The notes under the pieces are model-generated. The model saw only the letters and a list, made by a program, of their open reading frames with translations, ran no database searches and was not told where the DNA came from. Made by a program: the position numbers and the translations under genes. From positions 1-64,000 of the forward strand of contig CAITUY010000001.1 of NCBI GenBank assembly GCA_903895695.1: a DNA stretch of 64,000 bases. Reading direction: 5' to 3'. Below, piece by piece: positions 51,257 to 61,671 of this stretch. Origin of the DNA: an uncultured bacterium (GTDB taxonomy: Bacteria; Verrucomicrobiota; Kiritimatiellia; CAIKKV01; CAITUY01). Position 1 is the stretch's first letter; every line of letters begins with the position of its first letter.

Positions 51257-52084
51257 ATGATCAAAGTCGGCTTGGCATTGGGCGGCGGGGGGGCGCGGGG
51301 CTTGGCCCATATCCCCATGCTCGAAGTGATGGACGACCTCGGCGTGCGCCCGCACTGCATCGCCGGTACCAGTATCGGGGCCGTCGTGGGAGCGGTCTAC
51401 GCATCCGGGGTGCCCGGCAAGCAGATTCGCGCGCACGTGGAACGCCTGCTGGATTGGCGGAGCAAATCGTGGCGCGAACTGTTCAGGCGCCACAAGGTTC
51501 CGCAGTGGATGAAGATGCTTGACGTGGAGCACGGTCGCGGCGGCCTCCTGAAGGGCGATCGTTTCATCCAATCCCTCTGCGGGGCCATGGGGGTGACGGC
51601 CTTCGAGCAACTGCCGATACCGCTGAAGGTCGTGGCCACGGATTTCTGGAAGTCTGAACAGGTGGTCTTTGATTCGGGCGACTTGCTGCCGGCCGTAAAG
51701 GCCAGCATGGGTCTGCCCGGCGTGTTCACGCCGGTCTCCCTGGACGGCCGGGTCCTTATCGACGGGGGCGGCGTCAACCCGGTTCCACATGACCTGCTTG
51801 TCGATTGCGACGTGGTCGTGGCCGTGGACGTGATGGGCCGCATGATCGAGGACCCGGACCGGGCGCCAAACCTCTTCCGCGTCGTGTTGGGCATGTTCGA
51901 GATCATGCAGCGGTCGATCATTGCCGGGAAGAACCTGCGCCTGCCGCCGACGCTTTATATCCGGCCGGACATTCACGGCGTCGATATTCTGGAGTTCAAC
52001 AAAGCCGACACGGTCTACGCGCAGGCCGAACCCGAATGCCAGCGGCTGCGCCAGGCGCTGGCCGTGTTGCTCGACAAATCGTGA
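51257..52084 (+). CDS. Patatin-like phospholipase
   Basis: The 275-residue protein has LALGGGGARGLAHIPML (oxyanion hole), GTSIGAVVG with catalytic Ser, and LIDGGGVNPVP with catalytic Asp, the Ser-Asp dyad of bacterial patatins. No signal peptide is seen; RssA-type. ATG 51257 was chosen; 51245 is possible. It hydrolyses acyl esters, target unknown. Confidence 0.92.
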   Translation: MIKVGLALGGGGARGLAHIPMLEVMDDLGVRPHCIAGTSIGAVVGAVYASGVPGKQIRAHVERLLDWRSKSWRELFRRHKVPQWMKMLDVEHGRGGLLKGDRFIQSLCGAMGVTAFEQLPIPLKVVATDFWKSEQVVFDSGDLLPAVKASMGLPGVFTPVSLDGRVLIDGGGVNPVPHDLLVDCDVVVAVDVMGRMIEDPDRAPNLFRVVLGMFEIMQRSIIAGKNLRLPPTLYIRPDIHGVDILEFNKADTVYAQAEPECQRLRQALAVLLDKS

Positions 52085-52120
52085 GGATTCGCCGCACTGG
52101 CCACGCACCAGGAGAGATCC

Positions 52121-52816
52121 ATGCCCCAGACCCCGCACGCCGAGCATCACTTCACCGCCAGCGCCGTTGTACGGGATATTGTCATCGGGATGTCGGATGG
52201 GTTGACGGTACCCTTCGCGCTGGCCGCCGGCCTTTCCGGGGCGGCGGTGGGCACGCGCGTCGTTGTCACCGCGGGCTTCGCGGAAATAGCGGCCGGCGCC
52301 ATCGCCATGGGGCTGGGGGGATTTCTCGCGGCCCGGAGCGATGCCGAGCACTACGCCAGCGAGCGGCGGCGCGAGGAGGAGGAGACACGCGTCGTGCCCG
52401 AGGTTGAAGCCCGGGAGGTGGCTGAGGTGTTCGAGACTTACGGAATCCGCGCCGAGGAGAGCGCCCCTGTGGTGGCGGCGCTGCGCCGCAACCCGAAGGC
52501 CTGGGTGGACTTCATGATGCGGTTCGAACTGGGCCTGGAGGAACCGGAACCCGCGCGAGCGCGCAACAGCGCCCTGACGATCGGCGGCGCCTACGTGGCA
52601 GGCGGGCTGATTCCGTTAGTGCCGTACATGCTGGCCGGGACGCTCTCGGGCGGGTTGCGCGGTTCGGTGACGGTGACCGTGCTGGCGCTGGCCGTGTTCG
52701 GCTTCGTGAAGGGCCACTTCACGGGCACCGTGCCGTGGCGGAGCGCGCTTCAGACGACCCTGATCGGCGGCGTGGCCGCCGCCGCCGCCTTCATGATTGC
52801 CCGCGCCATCACATAG
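52121..52816 (+). CDS. VIT1/CCC1-family iron/manganese transporter
   Basis: The 231-residue protein has the VIT pattern: VVRDIVIGMSDGLTVPFALAAGL in helix 1, GAIAMGLGGFLAARSDAEHY in helix 2, and three more helices. A cytoplasmic metal-binding region is rich in Glu (RREEEETRVV and EEPEPARA). It moves Fe(II) or Mn(II) out of the cytoplasm. AGGAGAG lies upstream of ATG 52121. Confidence 0.92.
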   Translation: MPQTPHAEHHFTASAVVRDIVIGMSDGLTVPFALAAGLSGAAVGTRVVVTAGFAEIAAGAIAMGLGGFLAARSDAEHYASERRREEEETRVVPEVEAREVAEVFETYGIRAEESAPVVAALRRNPKAWVDFMMRFELGLEEPEPARARNSALTIGGAYVAGGLIPLVPYMLAGTLSGGLRGSVTVTVLALAVFGFVKGHFTGTVPWRSALQTTLIGGVAAAAAFMIARAIT

Positions 52817-52976
52817 ACGGCTTGACCCGGGCTCCCGGAACGTGTATCATTTGCACCCTAATTGCACGTCCGTTCCGTTGCGCTGAGCGCGTTCGGGGCG
52901 ATCCGCGCCGATTCTGCGACGACCGCAGGCCATTCTCCTCCACGTATCCGGCGGGCAGAGAACTGAAGCCACCCGG

Positions 52977-54467
<1,491 letters not shown>

Positions 54468-54472
54468 AGCGT

Positions 54473-55480
54473 GTGAATACCGTGTCCCATCAGGATAGTT
54501 CGAGCCGGGAGTCCGTGCCGGTCTTTAGCGCGTTGACCCCGGACACGGTGATCAACGCGGTCGAAGGGGCGCTGGGCGCCCGGTGCACGAATCTATGCCG
54601 GCCGCTGAATAGCTATATCAACCGCGTCTATGAGGTGGGGCTGGACGCGGGCGGCTACGCCATCGTGAAATTCTACCGGCCCGGCCGCTGGAGCCGCGCC
54701 GCGTTGCAGGACGAACTCGATTTCCTGCGGGAATTGCACGAGGCGGAGGTGCCGGTGGTGCCCCCGTTGGCCGGGCCTGACGGCAGCTTGCTGCACGCGC
54801 TCGAGGGAATATGGTTCGCCGTGTTCCCCAAGCGGGGCGGGCGGCCCCTGGACGAGCCCGCCATGACCGAGTGGCCCCAGCTCGGGCGCCTCCTGGCCCG
54901 TCTGCATGCCGTCGGCGCCCTGCATGCGCCGAAGGACCGCATTCGGCTTCACCCGCGGCATTCAACCCAGGGGCATCTTGACTACATTCTGCGTTCCGGC
55001 GCTCTGATGCCGCCTTTCCGCGACGCCTACGAGACGATCGTCACGGAATTGCTCGAGCTTATCGACCCGCTGTTCGCCGACGTAGAGGAGTTGCGCATCC
55101 ATGGGGACTGCCACCGCGGCAACATCCTGCACCGCCCCGGCGAAGGCTATCACCTGTTGGATTTCGACGACATGGCCATGGGGCCGGCCGTGCAGGACCT
55201 GTGGCTGATCCTGCCCGACCGTCTACCCCGGGCGCGCACGGAGGCCGACTTGCTGCTCGAAGGCTACGAGACTTTTCTGCCGTTTCCCTACGAGACACTT
55301 CGTCTGGTTGAACCTCTGCGGGCAATGAGGTTCATCCACTTTACGGCTTGGTGCGCCCGGCAGAAAGCTGACGGCGGTTTCGCCCGGTTGGCGCCGGATT
55401 GGGGTGCGCCGGCATTCTGGCGGCAGGAAGTGGCTGACTTGGAGACGCAGCGCCGCGAAATTCTTGATGCGCTGGAGTGA
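54473..55480 (+). CDS. srkA: SrkA/RdoA-type stress response protein kinase
   Basis: The 335-residue APH-fold kinase has NRVYEVGLDAGGYAIVKFYRP, PRRGGRPL-like PKRGGRPLDEP, LRIHGDCHRGNILH (catalytic Asp and Asn) and LLDFDDMAMGP (DFD). This series is typical of SrkA. It begins at GTG 54473, five bases after the helicase stop, and ends at a terminator. SrkA protects from stress by kinase action on unknown targets. Confidence 0.9.
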   Translation: MNTVSHQDSSSRESVPVFSALTPDTVINAVEGALGARCTNLCRPLNSYINRVYEVGLDAGGYAIVKFYRPGRWSRAALQDELDFLRELHEAEVPVVPPLAGPDGSLLHALEGIWFAVFPKRGGRPLDEPAMTEWPQLGRLLARLHAVGALHAPKDRIRLHPRHSTQGHLDYILRSGALMPPFRDAYETIVTELLELIDPLFADVEELRIHGDCHRGNILHRPGEGYHLLDFDDMAMGPAVQDLWLILPDRLPRARTEADLLLEGYETFLPFPYETLRLVEPLRAMRFIHFTAWCARQKADGGFARLAPDWGAPAFWRQEVADLETQRREILDALE

Positions 55481-55495
55481 GGTTGCCCCAAAAAG

Positions 55496-55520
55496 TAACC
55501 GCGGCATTGAGCCGCGGTTA
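55496..55520 (+). terminator. Terminator hairpin after srkA
   Basis: TAACCGCGG and CCGCGGTTA form a perfect 9-bp stem with a 7-base loop, followed by TTTCGG. It is 16 bases after the srkA stop. Confidence 0.75.
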
Positions 55521-55785
55521 TTTCGGTCAGGTATTGCCACCCGCCGGGCACCCCAGTCGGCCAGTGGACCGGGAACTGAATGACACACTAGGCGTCCGTC
55601 CCATCATTCCACCAACCTCAGGTCGTCTTATTATATAAGCATGGCGCGTGCCGCTGCAAAGGCGGGTGCCGCACTTCACATCATCTTTGCATTAAATTGG
55701 CTACGTCGCGACAAACGATGAAGCTCAGCACTCAGGCAACCTTGATTTGGCGTTTAACCGGCCGCCTTTCGCAGTGCCTCGTGTC
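55521..55785. other. Intergenic region between srkA and maf, no supported gene
   Basis: The stretch is more AT-rich than average (TTATTATATAAG near 55627) and could hold promoters. No open frame or RNA gene could be supported. Confidence 0.4.
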
Positions 55786-56379
55786 TCAGACTTGAAACAA
55801 CGATGATGCACCACGATGCAATTTTGTCATAGGCAGACCGATCACCGTGGCCAGGTCCCCGCGGATTCGGGCCACGATGGCGCAGGAAACCGGGTCCTGC
55901 ACGGCATAGGCCCCTGCCCAGTGCACGGGTGTCGTAAGCGCGACATGAGCGCGGATACGGGGTGCGGGCCAGTCCCGCAAGGTGACCCAGGCCGTATCCA
56001 CGGTGGTGTGAAAGGCCCGCCGACCGTTTCGGTCGCACGGCCCCGCCAGGCAGGCTGCGCTGCAGATACGATGCGTACGACCCGCCAGCGCCATGAGCAT
56101 GGCCGTGGCGGAGCGCAGGTCGGCCGGTTTGCCGATGATGCGGCCTTCGAGGATCAACGCCGTGTCCGCGCCAAGCACCCAGGCGGCTGGAAACCGTTCG
56201 GCCACGGTCTCGGCCTTGAGCCGGGCGAGGCGTCGAACGTAGCGCGTCAGGGACTCCCCGGGCGCGGGCGGCGGTTCGGGGCAGTCCGCCACCACCTGCT
56301 CGAATGTGTAGCCCGCGCCGCACAGCAGGGCGGCGCGCGCGGGTGAACGCGACGCGAGGATCAGTGGCGCAGACCTCAT
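55786..56379 (-). CDS. maf: Maf-like nucleoside triphosphate pyrophosphatase
   Basis: The 197-residue product has ILASRSPARAALL (phosphate-binding S/R), VLGADTALILEGRIIGKP (catalytic Asp) and TKLHRGASS near the end. The core YAVQDPVSCAIVARIRGD replaces the common Gly after Gln with Asp, suggesting a diverged member. It hydrolyses dTTP/UTP or modified NTPs. ATG 56379 was chosen over a longer frame. Confidence 0.85.
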   Translation of the reverse strand: MRSAPLILASRSPARAALLCGAGYTFEQVVADCPEPPPAPGESLTRYVRRLARLKAETVAERFPAAWVLGADTALILEGRIIGKPADLRSATAMLMALAGRTHRICSAACLAGPCDRNGRRAFHTTVDTAWVTLRDWPAPRIRAHVALTTPVHWAGAYAVQDPVSCAIVARIRGDLATVIGLPMTKLHRGASSLFQV

Positions 56380-56698
56380 GCCCACAGTCTTGTCACGGCC
56401 AGCCCGCAAGGCAAGCGAATTGGGGATCCGCATTTCCGCAGGCAAGGTTTATCGAATCCCAAACTCATACTTTGGTGGATGGACGTTCCTCCGGGTGCGC
56501 AGTAGGTTGTCGGTGATTTTCAAAGGCGTTTTCCAACGCCGGCGCCATCAGGTTGCCCCCCAACTTGATGGCGTTTCCTTTCCGGGCCCGCGCAGAAATC
56601 CGTGCGGGTCCCCGCAGCCAGGGTGGCCAACTGCGGGCTTGAGCGTTTGGCGAGCTGGGGCTACATTGGAACTGTGGTGAGAACAGAGGAGGATCCCG
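56380..56698. other. Intergenic region of about 320 bases before an exported protein gene
   Basis: No gene is supported. It separates divergent genes and ends with GAGGAGG as the ribosome site of the gene at 56699. No clear palindrome of the dispersed types was seen. Confidence 0.4.
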
Positions 56699-57322
56699 AT
56701 GAAGAAGCCTCTTGCCGTTGCAATCCTGGCGGCTGCCGTTACGGGTGGACTGGCGATCAGCGTCGCCCATGCCCAGTCCAAGGAGGTCACCGTGAGTTAC
56801 CTGCAGGCCGCCGTCAGCTCGCTCCCCGAGCAGGCTGAGGTGACCCTGACGGCCGTGTTCCCGGGCGTCTCCAATCTCAGGGATTGCCACGGACATTATT
56901 TGCGCAATGACGGCTACAGCCGTTTTAGCGTGAAGGACCCGCAGTCCAAGACGACGTTCGACTCCATGTACGTGCTGCAAACTTCGAAGGTCTTTCCCGT
57001 GCTGCTCAACGCCAGCGGCGCGCGCCGGATCCGTTTCCACGGCTACAGGGAATATGGCGAGGACCGCGACGACGCCATCTTCGTTACGAGTGCCGAGGAT
57101 CTGGGGCCGGCAGCGCCCGCCGCGGCAGCGACACCGGGAACCGCCGTGGTGTCGGCGGTCACGGGAGTCGAGGTGCTGGGTGGACCGGGGCCGGCGCCCC
57201 GCACCTATCGGGTTACCCTTGTCGATGGTGCCACCAGCAACCGGACCGTGATCATCAACATCCAGACCAACCGTCCCTATACCGTGAACGGGACAACCGT
57301 GCTGGTCGAACAAGAGCCGTAG
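56699..57322 (+). CDS. Exported protein of unknown function
   Basis: The 207-residue product has a signal peptide (MKKPLAVAILAAAVTGGLAI...AHAQS). The mature part has KEVTVSYLQAAVSSLPE, a VLQTSKVFPVLLNASG segment and an Ala/Pro-rich linker before a C-terminal strand-rich TYRVTLVDGATSNRTV. AGGAGG precedes the ATG. No family is recognised. It lies 49 bases upstream of a SafE-type gene, perhaps coincidentally. Confidence 0.6.
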   Translation: MKKPLAVAILAAAVTGGLAISVAHAQSKEVTVSYLQAAVSSLPEQAEVTLTAVFPGVSNLRDCHGHYLRNDGYSRFSVKDPQSKTTFDSMYVLQTSKVFPVLLNASGARRIRFHGYREYGEDRDDAIFVTSAEDLGPAAPAAAATPGTAVVSAVTGVEVLGGPGPAPRTYRVTLVDGATSNRTVIINIQTNRPYTVNGTTVLVEQEP

Positions 57323-57371
57323 GGCGTGCCGGCGGGTTCCGGCTCATAGGCCTTCTGATCAGGTCAGGGGG

Positions 57372-58139
57372 ATGTCCATGAACGAAGCGCTACTGTGGAG
57401 CCATTTCGCGGTGGGGCTGGCGGGCGGGGCGTTGGCTTTTGTTCACTGTTCGGGGATGTGCGGCGGATTCGCCCTGCACCTGGCCCGCGGCGGCGCCTTC
57501 GCGCAGACGCTGGGACGGCAACTTCTCTGGCATGTCGGCAAGACCTGCACCTACGTCTTCCTGGGCGCCCTGGCTGGCTTTGGCGGCAGCCGGCTGAATG
57601 TGGTCCTCGGCGTGACCTGGGCGGCCCGACTGCTGGCCGTCGGGGCCGGTGCGGCCCTGGTGCTGGCGGGACTCACTTTGCTGGGCATGGTGCCGCGCCG
57701 CCGCCCCGCTGCCGGTTCGGGTCCCGGGTGGTGGGCGACCCTGTACGCAGGCCTGTTCGAGCGGCCCACGCCGGCCGCGGCCTTGGGATTGGGCGTAGCC
57801 ACCGGTTTTCTCCCGTGTCCGATCGTGCTGGCATTTCTCGCCTACGCGGCGCGGACCGCCTCGGTCCCGGCGGGCATGGCAACCCTGGCCGGCGTCGGGG
57901 TGGGGACACTGTGGGCGCTGCTCCTGGTCGGGCTCACGGGCCACGCGCTCGGGAACCGCCTGCGAGGACCGGGCGCTGTCGCGGGGGGGGTGTTGCTGGT
58001 CGCGCTGGGCGTGGTAACGGCCCTGCGCGGCACCGAGGTGCTCCACCGCGTGATGGGCTGCCCGGCCCAGGCGGCACATGCCGGCGCGGCCTGCTGCGGG
58101 GGCGATGCGAAGGCGGATTTGCCAGCGGTGGAGCGCTGA
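57372..58139 (+). CDS. SafE-type sulfite exporter/cytochrome oxidase maturation membrane protein
   Basis: The 255-residue protein has the HCSGMCGGF motif (residues 25-32) in its first helix and six or more helices, with FLPCPIVLAF in helix 4. TauE/SafE (DsbD_2-like) proteins beside CcoI are needed for cbb3 oxidase copper handling. The C-terminus is Cys/His-rich (GCPAQAAHAGAACCGGDA), suggesting metal contact. It ends two bases before the P-type ATPase gene, so they form an operon. Confidence 0.85.
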   Translation: MSMNEALLWSHFAVGLAGGALAFVHCSGMCGGFALHLARGGAFAQTLGRQLLWHVGKTCTYVFLGALAGFGGSRLNVVLGVTWAARLLAVGAGAALVLAGLTLLGMVPRRRPAAGSGPGWWATLYAGLFERPTPAAALGLGVATGFLPCPIVLAFLAYAARTASVPAGMATLAGVGVGTLWALLLVGLTGHALGNRLRGPGAVAGGVLLVALGVVTALRGTEVLHRVMGCPAQAAHAGAACCGGDAKADLPAVER

Positions 58140-58141
58140 CC

Positions 58142-60190
58142 ATGGGACGGATTGCCTGTGCCCACTGCGGTCTGCCGGTTGTCACGCCCCGGGAGTACGG
58201 CGGCAGCGTATTCTGCTGCACGGGATGCCTGCTGGTAAGCCGCATCGTGGGTGCCCAGGATCAACACGGGGCGCGGGCCTGGAGCGTGCTCCGGCTGAGC
58301 ATCGGCGCGCTGCTCGCCATGAACGTCATGACCATCGCGCTGCTGCTCTATACGAACGGCATCGAAGGCGCGGCGATCCGAACATTTCGCTGGCTGATGC
58401 TGGCCCTGGCGACGCCCGCGATGGTGATCCTGGGTTACCCCTTCGTTTGCGGCGCCGCCGCGGAACTCGCGCGGCGGCGGATCAGCCTGGACACGCTCGT
58501 GGCGCTGGGTTCAGTGACTGCGTTCGGCGTCAGCGCGGTCAACACCGTGCGCGGTGCGGGTCCCGTCTATTTCGACACCGCCACGATGCTGCCGACCCTG
58601 ATGACATTCGGGCGACTGATCGAGGGCACGGCCAAGGCGGGCACGCGCCATCTGCTCCGCGCCCTGCAATCGTTCCTCCCGCGAACCGCCCTGCGTGTCG
58701 AGGACGGCCAGGCCCGCGAAACGGAACTCGGCCTGCTGCGCGCCGGTGACGTGATCCGGGTCCGGCCCGGCGGGCGCATTCCCGTCGATGGCCGCCTGGC
58801 CGAAGGCGAGACCACGATCGGTGAGGCGGATTTCACGGGGGAGTCCGAGCCGCGGGTGTGCCGGCCCGGTGATCCGGTCATCGCCGGAACCTTGAATGGC
58901 GCCCAGGCCATCGTGCTGGTTGCCGAGCGGACCGGAGCCGACTTGCTGCTGAGGCGGATCATCGACATGGTCGAACAGGCCCGGGAAACCGCGGCGCCCT
59001 GGGAGCGCCTGGCCGCGCGGATGGCCGGTTGGTTCGTGCCGGCGGTGCTCGTCCTGGCGGCGGGTGCGGCGATCTTCTGGCTGACGGTCGCGGGGCCTGA
59101 ACGCGCCGGGTCCGTGGCTCTGGCCGTGCTGGTGGTGGCCTGCCCCTGCGCCCTGGGCATCGCCACCCCGCTGGCCGCCGCGCTGGCCATCGGCCGAGCC
59201 GCGCGGGCCGGCGTGCTGGTGCGGGGCGGGGACGTGATGGAACGTCTGGCAGGCGTAGGCACGGTGTGTTTCGACAAAACCGGGACGGTCACGACCGGCC
59301 TGCCCGCGTTGCAGCGGGTGGAGGTGCTGGATTCGACCATCGGCGAGGACGAGTTGATCGGGTGCCTGGCGACGCTCGAGTCGGCAAGCGAGCATCCGGT
59401 GGCCGTTGCCACGGTAGCGGCGGCCCGGGGACGAGGGATCGAACTCGGGCAGGTTACGCAGGTCCGCATTGAAGCGGGCAAGGGCCTGCGCGGCCGGGTG
59501 ACATGGCGCGGAGAGGCGCGCGAAGTGGTGGCCGGCACGGCGGACTTCGTGACCGGCTGCGGGGATCCCGTCCCGGATGAATGCACCGTCATCCACGTAG
59601 CGTGGGAGGGACGCATCCGGGGCCGGCTGTTCTTCAGCGATGCCATTCGGCCGGAGAGCCGCGCCGTCGTGGCCGAATTGCGGCAGGCGGGCATTGGCGC
59701 GAGCCTGCTATCAGGGGATCGGCTGGCCACGGCCCGGTTCGTGGCGGCGCGGATCGGGGTAACTGACGTGCATGCTCCGTGCGGTCCCGGCGAAAAAGTT
59801 GCGATCGTGCGCGCCGCGGCCCGGCCAGGCCGCCCCGTGGCCATGGTCGGCGACGGCGTGAACGACGCGCCGGCCCTGGCCGCGGCGGACATCGGCATCG
59901 CCCTGGGCGGCGGCACCGATCTGGCCCGCCAGGCCAGCCACGTCGTGCTGCTCTCCGACGATCTTGGTCGTCTGCCATGGCTGATCGAACTCAGCCGCGC
60001 GACGCGCCGGACCATGATCCAGAACCTGGCGTGGGCGGCCGGTTACAATACCGTTGCACTCGGCGCGGCGGCGGCAGGCTGGCTGCATCCGCTCGTGGCC
60101 GCCGTGGCCATGGTGGGCTCCAGCCTGACGGTGATCGCGAACTCGATGCGGTTAAACGGGTTCCCCGACCCGTGCGGCAGCTCCAGGTAG
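58142..60190 (+). CDS. CcoI/FixI-like copper P-type ATPase
   Basis: The 682-residue protein has an N-terminal zinc-ribbon-like Cys domain (CAHCGLP and FCCTGC, residues 6-29) common in CcoI, then TGES in the actuator, CPC in the membrane (VVACPCALGIATPL), DKTGT, SEHPVA (HP) and GDGVNDAP. Such ATPases export copper for cbb3 oxidase assembly. The stop TAG is inside the border of repeat B, so the last residues may have been shaped by its insertion. It converges on the cbb3 operon. Confidence 0.93.
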   Translation: MGRIACAHCGLPVVTPREYGGSVFCCTGCLLVSRIVGAQDQHGARAWSVLRLSIGALLAMNVMTIALLLYTNGIEGAAIRTFRWLMLALATPAMVILGYPFVCGAAAELARRRISLDTLVALGSVTAFGVSAVNTVRGAGPVYFDTATMLPTLMTFGRLIEGTAKAGTRHLLRALQSFLPRTALRVEDGQARETELGLLRAGDVIRVRPGGRIPVDGRLAEGETTIGEADFTGESEPRVCRPGDPVIAGTLNGAQAIVLVAERTGADLLLRRIIDMVEQARETAAPWERLAARMAGWFVPAVLVLAAGAAIFWLTVAGPERAGSVALAVLVVACPCALGIATPLAAALAIGRAARAGVLVRGGDVMERLAGVGTVCFDKTGTVTTGLPALQRVEVLDSTIGEDELIGCLATLESASEHPVAVATVAAARGRGIELGQVTQVRIEAGKGLRGRVTWRGEAREVVAGTADFVTGCGDPVPDECTVIHVAWEGRIRGRLFFSDAIRPESRAVVAELRQAGIGASLLSGDRLATARFVAARIGVTDVHAPCGPGEKVAIVRAAARPGRPVAMVGDGVNDAPALAAADIGIALGGGTDLARQASHVVLLSDDLGRLPWLIELSRATRRTMIQNLAWAAGYNTVALGAAAAGWLHPLVAAVAMVGSSLTVIANSMRLNGFPDPCGSSR

Positions 60191-60300
60191 GGCGTGGGCG
60201 TCCCCGCCCCGCCGCGACAGAAACGAGACAGGATCGCAACAGTTGCGGCGCGGCGAGGATTCATCCTGAAGGTTCATCCTGAAGGACGCCGTCGCCCTAC
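60187..60300. repeat. Dispersed GTAGGGCG-flanked palindromic element, copy B
   Basis: The ~114-base element starts GTAGGGCG and ends CGCCCTAC. The core CCCCGCCGCGACAG ... CGGCGCGGCGAGGA matches copy A at 48470. It carries an extra tandem TTCATCCTGAAGG twice. Its first bases provide the TAG stop of the P-type ATPase gene. It lies between two converging operons. Confidence 0.88.
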
Positions 60301-60329
60301 CCAAGTCACGGGCAAAGCGTTCGCCACGA

Positions 60330-60839
60330 TCAAGGAGGCGTCCGTTCGGCGACCGGCAAGGCGCGCAGGTAACGCACCAGGTACCAGCGGTGCGCCGCGG
60401 GCACGATGTTGGGCAGCGCCGGTTCGTGGCCCACGCCCGTCAGCATCCGGCGCAGGAGGTCGCCGTCGGTCGGGATGGCGGGCACGGCCGTGCGGAGATC
60501 GGCAGGCGCCGGGACGTAGCTGCGACCGACCGGGCCGGCTCCGCCGGCGGCCTCGCCATGGCAGGCCAGACAGTAGTACTCGTAGTAGACCCGGCCGCGC
60601 CGACGGTTCTCGGGGGTGTCGGCCACGGCGTTCGTAAGGGCGGTCGCTTCGGCCGCCGACGGGGCCGGCGCGCGGGTGCGTTCGAGCGGCACGCTGTCCG
60701 GCGGCGGCAAAGGCATGGCGGCATCGAACGAGCGGATATTCGGCTGGACCCTCAGATGGGGACCGGCGGCGAAAATGTAGATGAAGAGGGCCGTGACGGC
60801 GGAAATCCCGGCGAGGAAGAGCCACAGGATCGTCTTCAC
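60330..60839 (-). CDS. Monohaem cytochrome c of the cbb3 operon
   Basis: The 169-residue protein starts at GTG 60839 inside the stop of the previous gene. An N-terminal anchor helix (ILWLFLAGISAVTALFIYIF) precedes a linker and a cytochrome c domain with CLACHG (haem) and an axial Met candidate in RRMLTGVGHE. It donates electrons to or acts as a subunit of the cbb3 oxidase. It is the last gene of the operon. Confidence 0.88.
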   Translation of the reverse strand: MKTILWLFLAGISAVTALFIYIFAAGPHLRVQPNIRSFDAAMPLPPPDSVPLERTRAPAPSAAEATALTNAVADTPENRRRGRVYYEYYCLACHGEAAGGAGPVGRSYVPAPADLRTAVPAIPTDGDLLRRMLTGVGHEPALPNIVPAAHRWYLVRYLRALPVAERTPP

Positions 60840-61123
60840 GGCTGCGCCTCCCGCGGGACCGACGTGGGGCGTGTATCCGCTTCCGGCAGGACGGGTGTCT
60901 GGCGTGACACATTCCGTGCCGGGGGCGGGCGGACAGTCGAGTAGACCGACTCGCCCGGCGCGTCTGGGAAGACCCCGAAATCCCAGGCGCGCGGTCGATC
61001 GCCAACCAGCCGATAGTTGAGCAGGCCCCACAGGACGATGGCGCCGCACACGACCGCCACCAGGGCCCACCCTTGCCAGCGGCCCCGCACGATACGACTG
61101 TTATCCTGGGTTGATAGTTCCAT
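60836..61123 (-). CDS. Small membrane protein of the cbb3 operon
   Basis: The 95-residue product starts at ATG 61123 with GAGGTGAG upstream. It has one helix (ALVAVVCGAIVLWGLLNY) and a Pro-rich exported tail (VRPPPARNVSRQ). It overlaps the cytochrome gene. No family recognised; its place suggests an oxidase accessory or electron-transfer anchor. Confidence 0.65.
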   Translation of the reverse strand: MELSTQDNSRIVRGRWQGWALVAVVCGAIVLWGLLNYRLVGDRPRAWDFGVFPDAPGESVYSTVRPPPARNVSRQTPVLPEADTRPTSVPREAQP

Positions 61124-61130
61124 GCTCACC

Positions 61131-61379
61131 TCACCAATTCGGCGGCGCCAGGGCGCGCATCGCCACGTAGATCAAGGCGAAGACGGCCGTTGCGGCGTAA
61201 ATGAGAATCATGAACCACGGCATGCGCCGTGTTTCCGGCGCGGGCTGGGCGGGAGCCGCGGTGCGGTTCCCGGCGCCCCAGGTTTCAACGCAGACCAGGA
61301 CGATGGCCAGCACAAGCACGACACCGCCGGCCAGTGCCAGGGCGAGCCATTGGTTCTGGAAGATATCAAGGCGCATCAT
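61131..61379 (-). CDS. Small two-helix membrane protein of the cbb3 operon
   Basis: The 82-residue product starts at ATG 61379 with GGAG upstream. Two helices (WLALALAGGVVLVLAIVLVC and FMILIYAATAVFALIYVAM) are joined by an Ala/Pro-rich loop. It resembles CcoQ-like small subunits in size only. Its start overlaps the end of ccoS because an inverted repeat extended that gene. Confidence 0.65.
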   Translation of the reverse strand: MMRLDIFQNQWLALALAGGVVLVLAIVLVCVETWGAGNRTAAPAQPAPETRRMPWFMILIYAATAVFALIYVAMRALAPPNW

Positions 61380-61671
61380 GATGGACTCCGCGTGGCTTTC
61401 CACCACGAAGAACACGAAGGGCACGAACGTGCAGCGGAGCTTGGCGGCTCTTCGTGTTCTTCGTGGTGGATATCCCGATCGATGGAGGGCGCCGCTCCGT
61501 CGGCGCCGTGTCCGGCACGCCGCTGACCAGGGGCAGGCCGCGCGCCCGCTCCTGCTCGGAGAACTGGCCGGACCGAACGGCCCAGACCAGGATCGCCGAG
61601 ATGCCGATCACGGCCAGCACAGCGAAGGCGATCCACAGGTACAGCAGTTGCACGGACTCGGTCGGGTTCAT
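61366..61671 (-). CDS. ccoS: CcoS-type cbb3 oxidase maturation protein with a repeat-derived tail
   Basis: The 101-residue product starts at ATG 61671, overlapping the ccoO/P stop. WIAFAVLAVIGISAILVW is the single helix and AVRSGQFSE matches CcoS, which inserts copper and haem cofactors into the oxidase. CcoS proteins are usually ~50-70 residues. Residues ~68-91 are encoded by a 20-bp inverted repeat (STTKNTKSR and RALRVLRG), so the C-terminus is probably insertion-derived. Confidence 0.8.
   Translation of the reverse strand: MNPTESVQLLYLWIAFAVLAVIGISAILVWAVRSGQFSEQERARGLPLVSGVPDTAPTERRPPSIGISTTKNTKSRQAPLHVRALRVLRGGKPRGVHHDAP
61400..61469. repeat. Dispersed palindromic element with perfect 20-bp arms inside ccoS
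   Basis: CCACCACGAAGAACACGAAG and its exact reverse complement flank a 30-base loop. It lies in the 3' coding part of ccoS and supplies its last codons. Similar 'CACGAAGAACACGAAG' repeats are known to me from PVC genomes. Confidence 0.88.

Noticed and set aside
55521-55785. Possible tmRNA or tRNA in the AT-richer spacer with a CCACCA segment
   Set aside because: No acceptor stem or T-loop could be paired around it, and no tmRNA 5' signature is present.
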